From the NCBI GenBank assembly GCA_964440605.1, contig CAYTSW010000091.1, forward strand, positions 1-10,975: a DNA stretch of 10,975 nt. The letters are read 5' to 3'. Below the pieces are notes generated by a model. It saw only the letters and a list, made by a program, of their open reading frames with translations, was not told where the DNA came from and searched no databases. Origin of the DNA: CAYTSW01 sp964440605. Lineage in GTDB: Bacteria; Planctomycetota; Phycisphaerae; Phycisphaerales; UBA1924. The stretch's first letter is position 1. Each line of letters opens with the position of its first letter. This document shows, piece by piece, positions 1 through 7,112 of the stretch. The translations under genes were made by a program, and so were the position numbers.

Positions 1-1
1 C

Positions 2-787
2 CTCGCCCCGATCAACGCGGGCGCGTGGGCGCTGGTCTTCGACCCGCCCGCCGGGCAGGACGCCGCGCCCCTTCCTCCGATGGTGCTCCAGCCCAACCGC
101 CGGGCTGCGGAGATGATCCGCCTCGTCGCCGCCCGTCCGGAAACCGTCACGTTCCGCGTCTCGGGCGAGGTCTTCGTCTATCGCGGCCGCCGCTACCTCC
201 TCCCCCAACGCTTCACCGTTCTCGCGACCGACGGCCCCAGCGCCGAGGAGGACCCCGAGACGCTCTCCGACGCCGCCGAGGCGCAAATCAACCAGCAGAC
301 CTCCGCCGCGGAGTCAACCGATGGGCCCGCCGACGACGCGACTTCGGACGCCATCGCGCGGCGTCTGCTCAACGCCGCGGGCGACGACGCGGAGCTCGCC
401 GCCCGTCGCGAAGCGCTCTCGGCGATCGTCCGCCCCGACGACGCCGAAGCTTCCTTACAGCCGTCGGCTCGCCCCGATCGTCTCGTCAACGAGGGCACGC
501 TCATCACGGCCCGGACGGGCCGCCTCGAACGCTCGGCCGCCGGCCTCTGGCGCTTCGTTTCCGATAACGATGTCGACGCCGAAGCCAATCCCGAAACCGC
601 GGCTCCGATGATTCTCCTCCCGTGCGCCACGCTCGAAGCGATCGAGAACGACTTCGCCCGCCGCGCCGCCGACGCACGCATCAGCCTGTCCGGCCGCGTC
701 CTCGTCTTCGAAGGCGAGAACTATCTGCTGCCCATCATGTATCGCCTCCTCCCCGAAACAGAGGGGAACTTGATCCCGGCGCAGTAG
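2..787 (+). CDS. Unrecognised protein with duplicated 49-residue module (5' end outside window)
   Basis: The frame is open from base 2 and ends at TAG 785-787, so the gene starts upstream; 261 residues are visible. The Met at base 80 is internal: it lies inside a conserved module that begins at the preceding Pro (77-79), and it has no ribosome binding site. Two modules of identical length occur at bases 77-223 and 605-751. Aligned without gaps they share 16 of 49 residues. Both begin PM[V/I]LxP and end with the pattern SGxVxVxxGxxYLLP. Between them lies an acidic, alanine-rich, low-complexity linker of about 127 residues. The V/Y/G-rich ends look like beta-strands, so two small beta-domains joined by a flexible linker are plausible. 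I do not recognise the family. Any signal peptide would be upstream of the window, and the function is unknown. Confidence 0.75.
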   Translation, partial: LAPINAGAWALVFDPPAGQDAAPLPPMVLQPNRRAAEMIRLVAARPETVTFRVSGEVFVYRGRRYLLPQRFTVLATDGPSAEEDPETLSDAAEAQINQQTSAAESTDGPADDATSDAIARRLLNAAGDDAELAARREALSAIVRPDDAEASLQPSARPDRLVNEGTLITARTGRLERSAAGLWRFVSDNDVDAEANPETAAPMILLPCATLEAIENDFARRAADARISLSGRVLVFEGENYLLPIMYRLLPETEGNLIPAQ

Positions 788-835
788 GGCTCCGTCGTGT
801 TCGCCCACCGAACAGGGCCGCGCACATCCACCCAC

Positions 836-939
836 AACGGGCGCCGGGCGCCAGCGGGGTGTTCCTGTGCGTCCAGCACACCGACGGTCACCGGGCTTGC
901 GCCCAGTGCTCTTTCTCCTTCGCGCCTCCGTGGCTTCCC
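836..939. repeat. Dispersed palindromic repeat, copy A
   Basis: This copy matches 5298-5410 in three ordered blocks. Bases 836-872 match 5298-5334 at 31 of 37 positions without gaps. Bases 889-910 match 5352-5373 at 20 of 22. Bases 917-939 match 5388-5410 at 21 of 23. Spacing between blocks differs by only a few bases. The ends of the first two blocks are inverted relative to each other (CCGGGCGC near the left, GCGCCCAG near the right). Copy A looks more degraded than copy B. It lies in a gap and touches no gene. Confidence 0.7.
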
Positions 940-1055
940 AACCCGATAACATCATCAGAAGTGATGCCTGGCGCATTTGGCCGGGCCGTGCCGCGTTCGC
1001 GCCCTTCGCCAGTCGCCCCAGCCGTCAAGTGTTCTCCTGTCGGTTCCGATCTGCA

Positions 1056-1087
1056 GCGCGGCGCACGTCGCGCCACGCGCAGGGAGG
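1056..1087 (+). promoter_or_regulatory. Leader hairpin abutting the ribosome binding site of the HTH-receiver gene
   Basis: GCGCGGCGC (1056-1064) can pair with GCGCC (1070-1074) and GCGC (1077-1080) around an ACGTC loop, with a two-base bulge. This gives about 9 GC-only pairs. The Shine-Dalgarno GGGAGG (1082-1087) follows one base later and lies 5 bases before ATG 1093. The site itself is not inside the stem. In such GC-rich DNA a stem like this can arise by chance, so a regulatory role is speculative. Confidence 0.3.
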
Positions 1088-1092
1088 CCGCC

Positions 1093-1707
1093 ATGAACAA
1101 CACCCCATCCAAAGGCCAGGCCGCCAAGTGGAGAGGCAAGAAGATCTTCACCACGGGCGAGGCCGCCGAGGTCTGCAAGGTCAGCCAGCAGACCATCATC
1201 CGATGCTTCGACGCCGGACGTCTCAACGGCTTCCGCGTCCCGGGCTCGCGCTTCCGGCGCATCCCGCGTGAAGAGCTCATCCGCTTCATGCACGACAACG
1301 ACATCCCCACCGACATCCTCGAGGGCGGCTCCGAGACGCGCGTCCTCGTCGTCGACGACGACCCCAACATCCTCGAGCTCTTCAAGGACGCCTTCGAGAT
1401 GCGCCCCGGCTTCAACGTCGCCACCGCCTCCACCGGGTACGACGCCGGGCTCATGACCGAGCAGTTCAAGCCCCACCTCATCATCCTCGACTACATGCTC
1501 CCGGACGTGAACGGCAACATCGTCTGCCAGCGCATCCGCGAGCACGATGACCTCGCGCAAACCAAGATCATCTTCATCTCCGGCGTCATCGATCAGGACG
1601 AGATCCAGTCCCTCCTGCGCGCCGGCGCCGACGCCTTCCTCAAGAAGCCCTTCAACATCGAAGAGCTCATGCGCAAGGTCGACGAGCTCGTCGGCACGTC
1701 CTCCTGA
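1093..1707 (+). CDS. Response regulator: N-terminal excisionase/MerR-like HTH plus receiver domain
   Basis: This 204-residue cytoplasmic protein is a likely DNA-binding response regulator. Residues 17-66 resemble the helix-turn-helix of excisionase/MerR-like proteins (TTGEAAEVCKVSQQTI, then a wing-like RVPGSRFRRIP). Residues 82-202 form a complete receiver: acidic pocket DDD 88-90, phospho-acceptor Asp133 in ILDYMLPD, switch Ser163, and Lys185 in KKPF. The order is reversed from the usual receiver-then-HTH arrangement. ATG 1093 was chosen because GGGAGG lies 5 bases upstream; the longer frame lacks such a site. The gene heads a three-gene signalling operon, 30 bases before a histidine kinase, which is its probable phosphodonor. 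Its target promoters are unknown; the short inverted repeats just upstream could reflect autoregulation. Confidence 0.9.
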   Translation: MNNTPSKGQAAKWRGKKIFTTGEAAEVCKVSQQTIIRCFDAGRLNGFRVPGSRFRRIPREELIRFMHDNDIPTDILEGGSETRVLVVDDDPNILELFKDAFEMRPGFNVATASTGYDAGLMTEQFKPHLIILDYMLPDVNGNIVCQRIREHDDLAQTKIIFISGVIDQDEIQSLLRAGADAFLKKPFNIEELMRKVDELVGTSS

Positions 1708-1737
1708 CCACCGCACCACCGCACGCGGGACCACCAC

Positions 1738-4041
1738 GTGAACGACCCGCATCGCTCCACCGGCGCCGACCCCGCGCACGTCGACCTCATCCTCGAGGAG
1801 ATCGACGCGCTGCCCACGCTCTCCCCTGTCGCCGTGCGCGCGCTGCGCCTGACCGGCTCCAGCGACGCCGACGTGCGCGCCATCATCGAGCTCGTCGAGT
1901 CCGACCCGGCCCTCGCCGCCAAAATCCTCTCGCTCTGCCGCAAGTCCAACGCCTCGACCGCCCACCGCGTCGAGTCCGTCGAGCGCGCGGTCATCCACCT
2001 CGGGCTCCAGGCGGTGCGCTGCGCGCTGCTCAGCGTCGAGGTCTTCGGGATCTTCGGCGTCGAGCCCAACGACCACGAGCCCGGCGGCATCGACCGCCGC
2101 GGCTTCTGGATCCACTCCATCGCCGTTGCCGCCGCCGCCGAACTCATCACCGAACAGGCGCACCACCGGGGCCAGCACACATCGACCACGCCTCCCGAGG
2201 CGTTCCTGTGCGGGCTGCTGCACGACTTGGGCAAGCTCGCGCTCCAGGTCGTCTTGCCCAAGGCCTATGCGCGTGTGGTGGAGACGGCCGAGCGCCGTCG
2301 CTGCGCGCTCTCCGACGCCGAACGTGAACTGCTGGGCATCGATCATCACGCCGCCGGGCGGCGTCTCGCCGAGCGATGGGGCCTCCCGCACATCGTGCAG
2401 GACACGATGTGGCTGCACGGCTCCCCGCCCCACGCCCTGCCAGCGCTCCCGCACGCCGAACTCGTGCGCACCGTCACCGCCGCCGACGCCCTCGCGCGTG
2501 CGCACCGCCTCGGCTGGTCCGGCTCGCACGAACGCCTGAGCCATCTCAGCGAGCTGCTCGCCGGCTGCCACCTCGACCCCGAGGATGACCTGGGCGAAGA
2601 ACTCGTCCGGCGCGTCATGTCCCGATCCCGCGCACTCGGCCTCGCCGAGGACGACGACCCGGACCTGCTCGTCCGCTGGATCGCTCAGGCCAATCGCGAG
2701 CTGGGCAGGATCAGCACCACGCTGGCGCGTCACGCCCGCGAGGCCTCCACCGCCCGCTCGGCGCTGGAGCAGATCTCGCAGTCGCTCACGCGCACCACGC
2801 GCGCCGCGGGCGTGCGCGAGGCCATCCTCGATGTCGCCAACAGTCTCGAACAGCTCGCCGGCGGTTCGCCGCGCGTCGCCATCTGGCAGCCGCGCCGCGG
2901 CGCGCCGTGGACCGTCTACCGCTGCGAGACGCCCGGCTCGATCCATCACGCCGGGGCCATGCCCATCGGCGAGCGGCCGGACCAGGCGCCCGCCGACCTG
3001 GCGGACCTCTTCGCCGCCCCAACGCTGACCACGCGCACCGCCGAAGCCCTCGAACGCCTCGCCGAACTCCTCAAGGAACGCCCGCCCATCGACGGGCTGT
3101 CGGTCTTCCCGCTGACGATGGAGCACGGCCCGGCCGCGGTGCTCCTGCACGACCGCTCACCTCAGCCCTGCCCGCTGGACGAGCCCCCGGTGCGTCAGGC
3201 GCTCTCGGCGGCGTGGGCCGCGCTGCTCGCGCACGCGGCGCGGCACGAGAACGCGACTCGCCTGACCGAAGAGGTCGCCAGCGCCGGTCGTCAGGCGGCC
3301 GCCGAGTCCGACCAACGCGCGCAGACCCGCGCCTCGGACGCGCTCGCCGAGATCGCCGCCGGCGCCGCCCACGAGATGAACAACCCGCTCACCGTGATCA
3401 GCGGCAAGAGCCAGTTGCTCATGGCCAAACTCGAGACGCCGCAGCTCCAGTCGGCCGCGCGCTCCATCGTCGCGGCCTGCGACCGCCTGTCCGAACTCGT
3501 CACCAGTATTCATCTCTTCGCCAAGCCCCCGGTCATCGACCGGAGCGAGACGAGCCTCAAGGAGATCGTCGACCGCGCCGTCGGCGCGGCACGCGGACGC
3601 CTCGTGTCCGAAAACCCCAAGCTCAAGGACGTCCGCATCACGGTCACCGTGCCCGAGAAGACGCGCAAGCTGTATGCGGACCTCGCGCAACTCGCGCTCG
3701 TGCTCACAGAACTCATCCTCAACGCCGCCCAGGCCGAGCCGATCACCGGCATCGAAGTTCGGGCTGACGTACACGACGCCGAAGGCCGAATCCTGCTGGT
3801 GGTGGAAGACGACGGGCACGGCATGAGCCCCCACACGCTGGCTCACGCGACCCAGCCCTTCTTCTCCTCCAAACCCGCCGGGCGGAGAACCGGCCTGGGC
3901 CTGGCCCGCGTCACGCGTCTCGTCGAGGCGCACGGCGGGGAGTTCGGGCTCTCCAGCGCCCGTGGACGGGGCACCGAAGCACTCATCGTGCTGCCGCGCA
4001 CCGCCTGGGAGGAGGGACGCGAGCAGCGCCCCGCCGCATGA
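1738..4041 (+). CDS. HDOD-GAF-like sensor histidine kinase
   Basis: This 767-residue protein shows no membrane segment, so it is probably a soluble sensor kinase. Residues 10-215 are an HDOD domain: the opening helices include LPTLSPVAVRAL and later helices retain HDLGK (His162, Asp163) and DHHAAG (202-207) before AERWGLP. About residues 343-505 are weakly GAF-like, followed by a likely coiled coil. The kinase core has its H-box at AAHEMNNPL with phospho-acceptor His545, then the ATPase N-box (ELILNAA, Asn662), G1 box DDGHG (691-695), and G2 box GLGL (719-722). The start is GTG 1738, with a weak GGGA 7 bases upstream, 30 bases after the previous stop. Its stop overlaps an ATG (ATGA, 4038-4041). 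HDOD is usually an output domain in signalling proteins; joined here to a kinase it more likely acts as a sensory or regulatory module. The cognate regulator is probably the gene upstream. Confidence 0.9.
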   Translation: MNDPHRSTGADPAHVDLILEEIDALPTLSPVAVRALRLTGSSDADVRAIIELVESDPALAAKILSLCRKSNASTAHRVESVERAVIHLGLQAVRCALLSVEVFGIFGVEPNDHEPGGIDRRGFWIHSIAVAAAAELITEQAHHRGQHTSTTPPEAFLCGLLHDLGKLALQVVLPKAYARVVETAERRRCALSDAERELLGIDHHAAGRRLAERWGLPHIVQDTMWLHGSPPHALPALPHAELVRTVTAADALARAHRLGWSGSHERLSHLSELLAGCHLDPEDDLGEELVRRVMSRSRALGLAEDDDPDLLVRWIAQANRELGRISTTLARHAREASTARSALEQISQSLTRTTRAAGVREAILDVANSLEQLAGGSPRVAIWQPRRGAPWTVYRCETPGSIHHAGAMPIGERPDQAPADLADLFAAPTLTTRTAEALERLAELLKERPPIDGLSVFPLTMEHGPAAVLLHDRSPQPCPLDEPPVRQALSAAWAALLAHAARHENATRLTEEVASAGRQAAAESDQRAQTRASDALAEIAAGAAHEMNNPLTVISGKSQLLMAKLETPQLQSAARSIVAACDRLSELVTSIHLFAKPPVIDRSETSLKEIVDRAVGAARGRLVSENPKLKDVRITVTVPEKTRKLYADLAQLALVLTELILNAAQAEPITGIEVRADVHDAEGRILLVVEDDGHGMSPHTLAHATQPFFSSKPAGRRTGLGLARVTRLVEAHGGEFGLSSARGRGTEALIVLPRTAWEEGREQRPAA

Positions 4042-4045
4042 CAAC

Positions 4046-4073
4046 CTCCGGCGCTGAGAGGCGCCGCCCGGAG
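4046..4073 (+). promoter_or_regulatory. Hairpin that could sequester the ribosome binding site of the third signalling gene
   Basis: CTCC (4046-4049) plus GGCGC (4050-4054) can pair with GCGCC (4061-4065) plus GGAG (4070-4073). The loop is TGAGAG and there is a 4-base bulge on the right arm. The GGAG is the Shine-Dalgarno for ATG 4083, 9 bases downstream. The stem starts 5 bases after the kinase stop codon, so a ribosome finishing the kinase would cover or melt it. That arrangement would couple translation of the two genes. This is inferred from pairing only. Confidence 0.4.
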
Positions 4074-4082
4074 AGAGAAGAC

Positions 4083-5204
4083 ATGCACGCCTATCCGTAC
4101 CAGCAGCCGGGCCGAGCCCCGCGCGTTCTCGTCGTCCACGCCGACCCACGCACCGCGGACGAACTGCAACGCGCCGGCCTCACCCCCGACCTCGCGACCG
4201 ACGCCCAGCACGCCCGCCAACTCCTGCACGACGCCGAGTACGACGTCGTCGCCATCCATCTCCCCTCCTCGCGCTCCGACGCCCTCGAGCTGGCCCGAGA
4301 GCTCGCCGACTCCGAAACGCCCGCACGTCCGGTCATGCTCTCGCGCAGGCCCTCCATCGACCTGGTCACGCGGGCCATGCGTTCTGGAGCGGTCGATCTG
4401 ATCCGCCTGCCCGTCGATCCCGAGGAACTCGCGTCCCGATTGGATCAGGCCGCCGAGCATGCCGAACGAATCCGACGCCGGACGCGACGTGTCGAACGCC
4501 TCAAGCGCATCTGCCGCAGGCTCCACGCGTCACGCGAGGAGGTCAGCAAACAGGTCGAGGTGCTCTGCTCCGACCTCGTCAGCGCGTACAGGGAGATCGC
4601 CGACCAGATGGGACACGCCTCGCAGACAAGCGAATACGCCGCGCTCGTCGCCGGCGAGCTCGACGTCGAGTCTCTGCTCCGCTCCACGCTGGAGTACGTC
4701 CTCTCCAAGTCCGGCCCCACCAACGCCGCGGTCTATCTCCCCACCGATGTCGACGAGTTCGCCCTGGGTGCCTACGTCAACTACGACCTGCCCAAAGAGA
4801 CCGCCGACGTGCTCCTCGATCACCTCGCCGACACGCTCGCCCCCGCCTTCGCGGGCGAGCACGACCTGCTCGCCTTCACCGAGCGCGGCGAACTCGCCGA
4901 ACGCCTCGGCCAGGCGGGCGAGTGGATCGGCGACGCCGGGGCCATCGTCTTCGCCTGCCAGAACGAGGGCGAGACCCTCGCAGTCGCCACCCTCTTCCGC
5001 GACGCGTCGGACCCCTTCCCCAAGGACCTGATCAGCCAGCTCCGCTCCGTCCGCGACCTCTTCGCGGTCCAACTCGCCCGCGTCATCGCGGTCCACAACC
5101 GACACAAGCCCAAGGACGCCTGGCCCGGCTTCGAGATCGACGACGCCCGCGACGAAGACGAACACACCGACCACAACAACGACGACTGGGGCCTCGCCGC
5201 CTGA
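4083..5204 (+). CDS. Degenerate receiver (pseudo-receiver) plus GAF-like domain protein
   Basis: This 373-residue protein has a receiver-like fold signature at residues 13-120, but the key positions are lost. The acidic pair reads VVHADP, the acceptor Asp is replaced by His59 (VVAIHLP), and the conserved Lys before Pro is Leu109 (IRLPVDPEEL). Phosphorylation by the standard mechanism is therefore not expected. Residues 122-180 are a charged coiled-coil-like linker (RIRRRTRRVERLKRICRR). About residues 190-345 resemble a GAF domain. The tail is acidic and hydrophilic (DDARDEDEHTDHNNDD). ATG 4083 is preferred because GGAG lies 9 bases upstream; an alternative ATG at 4038 overlaps the kinase stop as ATGA and would add 15 residues, but has no well-placed ribosome binding site. 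As last gene of the operon it is a plausible non-phosphorylated partner of the kinase or the HTH regulator. Confidence 0.8.
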   Translation: MHAYPYQQPGRAPRVLVVHADPRTADELQRAGLTPDLATDAQHARQLLHDAEYDVVAIHLPSSRSDALELARELADSETPARPVMLSRRPSIDLVTRAMRSGAVDLIRLPVDPEELASRLDQAAEHAERIRRRTRRVERLKRICRRLHASREEVSKQVEVLCSDLVSAYREIADQMGHASQTSEYAALVAGELDVESLLRSTLEYVLSKSGPTNAAVYLPTDVDEFALGAYVNYDLPKETADVLLDHLADTLAPAFAGEHDLLAFTERGELAERLGQAGEWIGDAGAIVFACQNEGETLAVATLFRDASDPFPKDLISQLRSVRDLFAVQLARVIAVHNRHKPKDAWPGFEIDDARDEDEHTDHNNDDWGLAA

Positions 5205-5216
5205 GGATCTTCGAAG

Positions 5217-5248
5217 GTGCCACTATGGAGCCAAAGGCTCCGTAGTGC
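5217..5248. repeat. GTGCCACT-type hairpin, site 1
   Basis: CACTATGGAGCC (5221-5232) pairs with GGCTCCGTAGTG (5236-5247) around an AAA loop: 12 pairs including one G-U. It is preceded by GTGC and followed by C, giving the frame GTGCCACT...AGTGC shared with the hairpins at 7058 and 9872. It begins 12 bases after the stop codon at 5204, so it could also end transcription of the signalling operon, but there is no run of T after the stem. Confidence 0.65.
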
Positions 5249-5297
5249 GAGGCGTCCGCTCCGCCAACCGACCCCAAACACAACGGAACTGACCACC

Positions 5298-5410
5298 AAC
5301 GAGCACCGGGCGCGAGCCCGGTGTTCCTATGCGTACCTTCACACCCACCTCCACCGGACTTGCGCCCGGTGCTAGCTCGCCCTCGTGCCTTCGCGCTTCC
5401 GTGCCTTCCC
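5298..5410. repeat. Dispersed palindromic repeat, copy B
   Basis: This is the better preserved copy of the element also seen at 836-939. CACCGGGC (5304-5311) and GCCCGGTG (5316-5323) form a perfect 8-pair stem closed by GCGA, a GNRA-type tetraloop. A larger inverted repeat pairs 5302-5316 with 5359-5373 (14 of 15). The right half can itself fold as CACCGG (5352-5357) with CCGGTG (5366-5371). The final part, rich in CCTTCG/CTTCCGTG, runs on to the der stop codon. Size and structure resemble REP/BIME or small MITE-like elements. No transposase is nearby. Confidence 0.7.
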
Positions 5411-5419
5411 ACTCCGTCT

Positions 5420-7012
5420 CTACGTCTCTTCGTCTCTTCTGGCTTTCTCCATCTCCTCCTCCACCAGCGCCTCATCGATCCCCTCCACCGAGAACTTCTC
5501 CCCCTTCCGCGCCTTCTTCTCCGCCTGCTGCTTCCGGTGCTCGCCCGAGAGCAGGTCGCTCAGCTCCGCCCGCTTGCGCTCACGCAGCAGCAGGCGCACC
5601 GGCACCTCGACGAACGGCGTCCGCTCGCGCAAACGGTTCATCACGTACCGCTCGTACTCCGGCGTGAACATGTCGGGCCGGTTGATCACCAGCACGATCG
5701 TCGGCGGGCGCACCGCCACTTGCGCCACGTAAAGCACCTTCACCTTCGTCCCCAGCTTCGAGCTCGGGCCCCGCTCCTCCAGGATGCCGCGCATGATGTC
5801 GTTCAGCGCGCTCGTCTTCACCCGCTCGCCCGCCTGCTCGAACAGGTCGAACGCCACCTCCACCACCTCCTTCAGGCCCACCGCGTCGGGCGAGGAGCTG
5901 AAGACGATCGGTGCAAAGCTCAGCCCCGGGATCTCCTCCTGAATGTACTTCAGGTAGTCCTTGGGCGAGACCTCCTGCCCCTGCCGGTTCTTCCGCCCCT
6001 CCGCCAGGTCCCACTTCGTCACGACGATGAGGCAAGGCTTGAACGTGTCGGCGACGTACCGCCCCAGCCGCTTGTCCACGCCGCTGATTTTCTCCGTCGC
6101 GTCGATGCACAACAGCACCACATCGGCGCGCTCGATGGACGCCCGCGCGCGCATGTCGGCGAAGTGCTCCACCCGCTGATCCATCTTGGCCCGTTTGCGG
6201 ATGCCCGCCGTGTCGATCGCCACCAGGCTCCGCCCGTCCATCTCGAACCGCACGTCGATCGAGTCGCGCGTCGTCCCCGCAATCTCCGAGACGATCACCC
6301 GGTCCTCACCCGCCAACGCGTTCACGAACGTGCTCTTGCCCGCGTTGCGACGCCCCACCAGCGCGATCCGCATCTCCGGCTCGTGCTTCACCCGGTCCTC
6401 GGGCGATGTCTCGCCCACCGCCTCGAACAGCCGCTCCGAAAAGTCGCGCCGGCGGAAGTTCGTCTTCGCCGACACCACCCACGGCTCCCCGAACCCCAGC
6501 CCCGCCGCCTCCAGCGCAAACGCCTCCCACTTCTCCGCATCCACCTTGTTCGCGACGACCTGCACGGGAACGGTGCGCTGAGCGGCTTTGCCCTGCCCCC
6601 GCGCGCCCTTGTTCCCCAGCGCCCGCTCGCGCAGCAGCTTCGCCACGGTCTCATCGAGGGCGGTCACGCCCGACTGCGCATCGATCACGAAGAGGATGAG
6701 GTCCGCCCGCTCGACAGCCGCCGCGATCTGCCGCTCGATGTCCCCCGTGAGCCGCGAGAGATCCTCGCCCGCGTCGTCGAACCGCCCGCCGTCGGCCATG
6801 TACACCCCGTACCCGCCGGTGTCGGTGATCTCCACCAGCCGCGGCTCTTCCGTCTTGAGCGGCCCCTCGAGCTCGAGCACGGTCGTCACCCGATCCCGCG
6901 TGACCCCGGGCAAAGAGTCGACGATCGACACCTTGGCCTTCGCCAGCATGTTCATCAGCGAAGACTTCCCGACATTGGGCCGACCGACAATCGCGACACG
7001 GGGGAGGGACAT
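5420..7012 (-). CDS. der: Ribosome-biogenesis GTPase Der (EngA), extended form
   Basis: Der is a tandem-GTPase-domain protein that binds the large ribosomal subunit during assembly. The 530-residue product has both G domains. The first has GRPNVGKSS (10-18), Thr38, DTGG (64-67) and NKVD (155-158). The second has GRRNAGKST (220-228), DTAGIRKR (267-274) and TKWD (332-335). A KH-like C-terminal domain follows at about 415-500. It is longer than the usual 440-490 residues: there is an inserted Gly/Lys/Ala-rich loop (about 133-147) just before NKVD, and a charged tail rich in E, K and R after about residue 490. The second P-loop departs from the common GRPNVGKS. The ATG at 7010-7012 begins the standard MSLPRVAIVGRPNVGKS opening and has no clear Shine-Dalgarno. 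The gene stands alone, divergent from the OsmC-like gene. Confidence 0.96.
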   Translation of the reverse strand: MSLPRVAIVGRPNVGKSSLMNMLAKAKVSIVDSLPGVTRDRVTTVLELEGPLKTEEPRLVEITDTGGYGVYMADGGRFDDAGEDLSRLTGDIERQIAAAVERADLILFVIDAQSGVTALDETVAKLLRERALGNKGARGQGKAAQRTVPVQVVANKVDAEKWEAFALEAAGLGFGEPWVVSAKTNFRRRDFSERLFEAVGETSPEDRVKHEPEMRIALVGRRNAGKSTFVNALAGEDRVIVSEIAGTTRDSIDVRFEMDGRSLVAIDTAGIRKRAKMDQRVEHFADMRARASIERADVVLLCIDATEKISGVDKRLGRYVADTFKPCLIVVTKWDLAEGRKNRQGQEVSPKDYLKYIQEEIPGLSFAPIVFSSSPDAVGLKEVVEVAFDLFEQAGERVKTSALNDIMRGILEERGPSSKLGTKVKVLYVAQVAVRPPTIVLVINRPDMFTPEYERYVMNRLRERTPFVEVPVRLLLRERKRAELSDLLSGEHRKQQAEKKARKGEKFSVEGIDEALVEEEMEKARRDEET

Positions 7013-7057
7013 AGCCCAAACTGTAGGCCGATCCCCGACGACCCCCCGAACCCCAGC

Positions 7058-7088
7058 GTGCCACTGACCCGGCTCTGCGGGTCAGTGC
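7058..7088. repeat. GTGCCACT-type hairpin, site 2
   Basis: CACTGACCCG (7062-7071) pairs perfectly with CGGGTCAGTG (7078-7087) around loop GCTCTG, inside the frame GTGCCACT...AGTGC. It lies between two divergent genes, 45 bases upstream of the der start and 12 bases before the OsmC-like gene's ribosome binding site. It therefore cannot be an ordinary terminator. The loop is identical to that of the hairpin at 9872. Confidence 0.65.
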
Positions 7089-7112
7089 TCCCCATCGCGA
7101 AGGACCAACTCA

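Larger units (their letters stand above)
788..1092. other. Intergenic region with repeat copy A and operon leader
   Basis: This 305-base gap holds no convincing gene; the reading frame that crosses it has no ribosome binding site and is only an upstream extension of the next gene. It contains repeat copy A (836-939), a short inverted repeat CATCA(950-954)/TGATG(962-966) with a 7-base spacer that could be an operator, and a GC-rich leader hairpin (1056-1080) just before the next ribosome binding site. I could not identify a convincing -35/-10 pair, although a promoter for the signalling operon should lie here. Confidence 0.6.

Noticed and set aside
622..1092. Upstream extension of the HTH-receiver frame
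   Set aside because: It is Arg-rich shadow sequence overlapping the first gene and repeat copy A; the good ribosome binding site is at 1082-1087.
955..3150. Long minus-strand open frame (731 codons) opposite the HTH-receiver and kinase genes
   Set aside because: Its product is repetitive D/E/G/V/R-rich sequence with no domain, while the + strand carries clear receiver, HDOD and kinase motifs. High GC content makes such antisense frames long.
3157..4149. Minus-strand frame of 330 codons opposite the kinase core
   Set aside because: It has no domain and lies opposite the conserved H-box and ATPase boxes.
5217..5248. Classical Rho-independent terminator
   Set aside because: The stem is good, but no T-run follows on either strand, and related hairpins occur where terminators would make no sense; it was recorded as a repeat instead.
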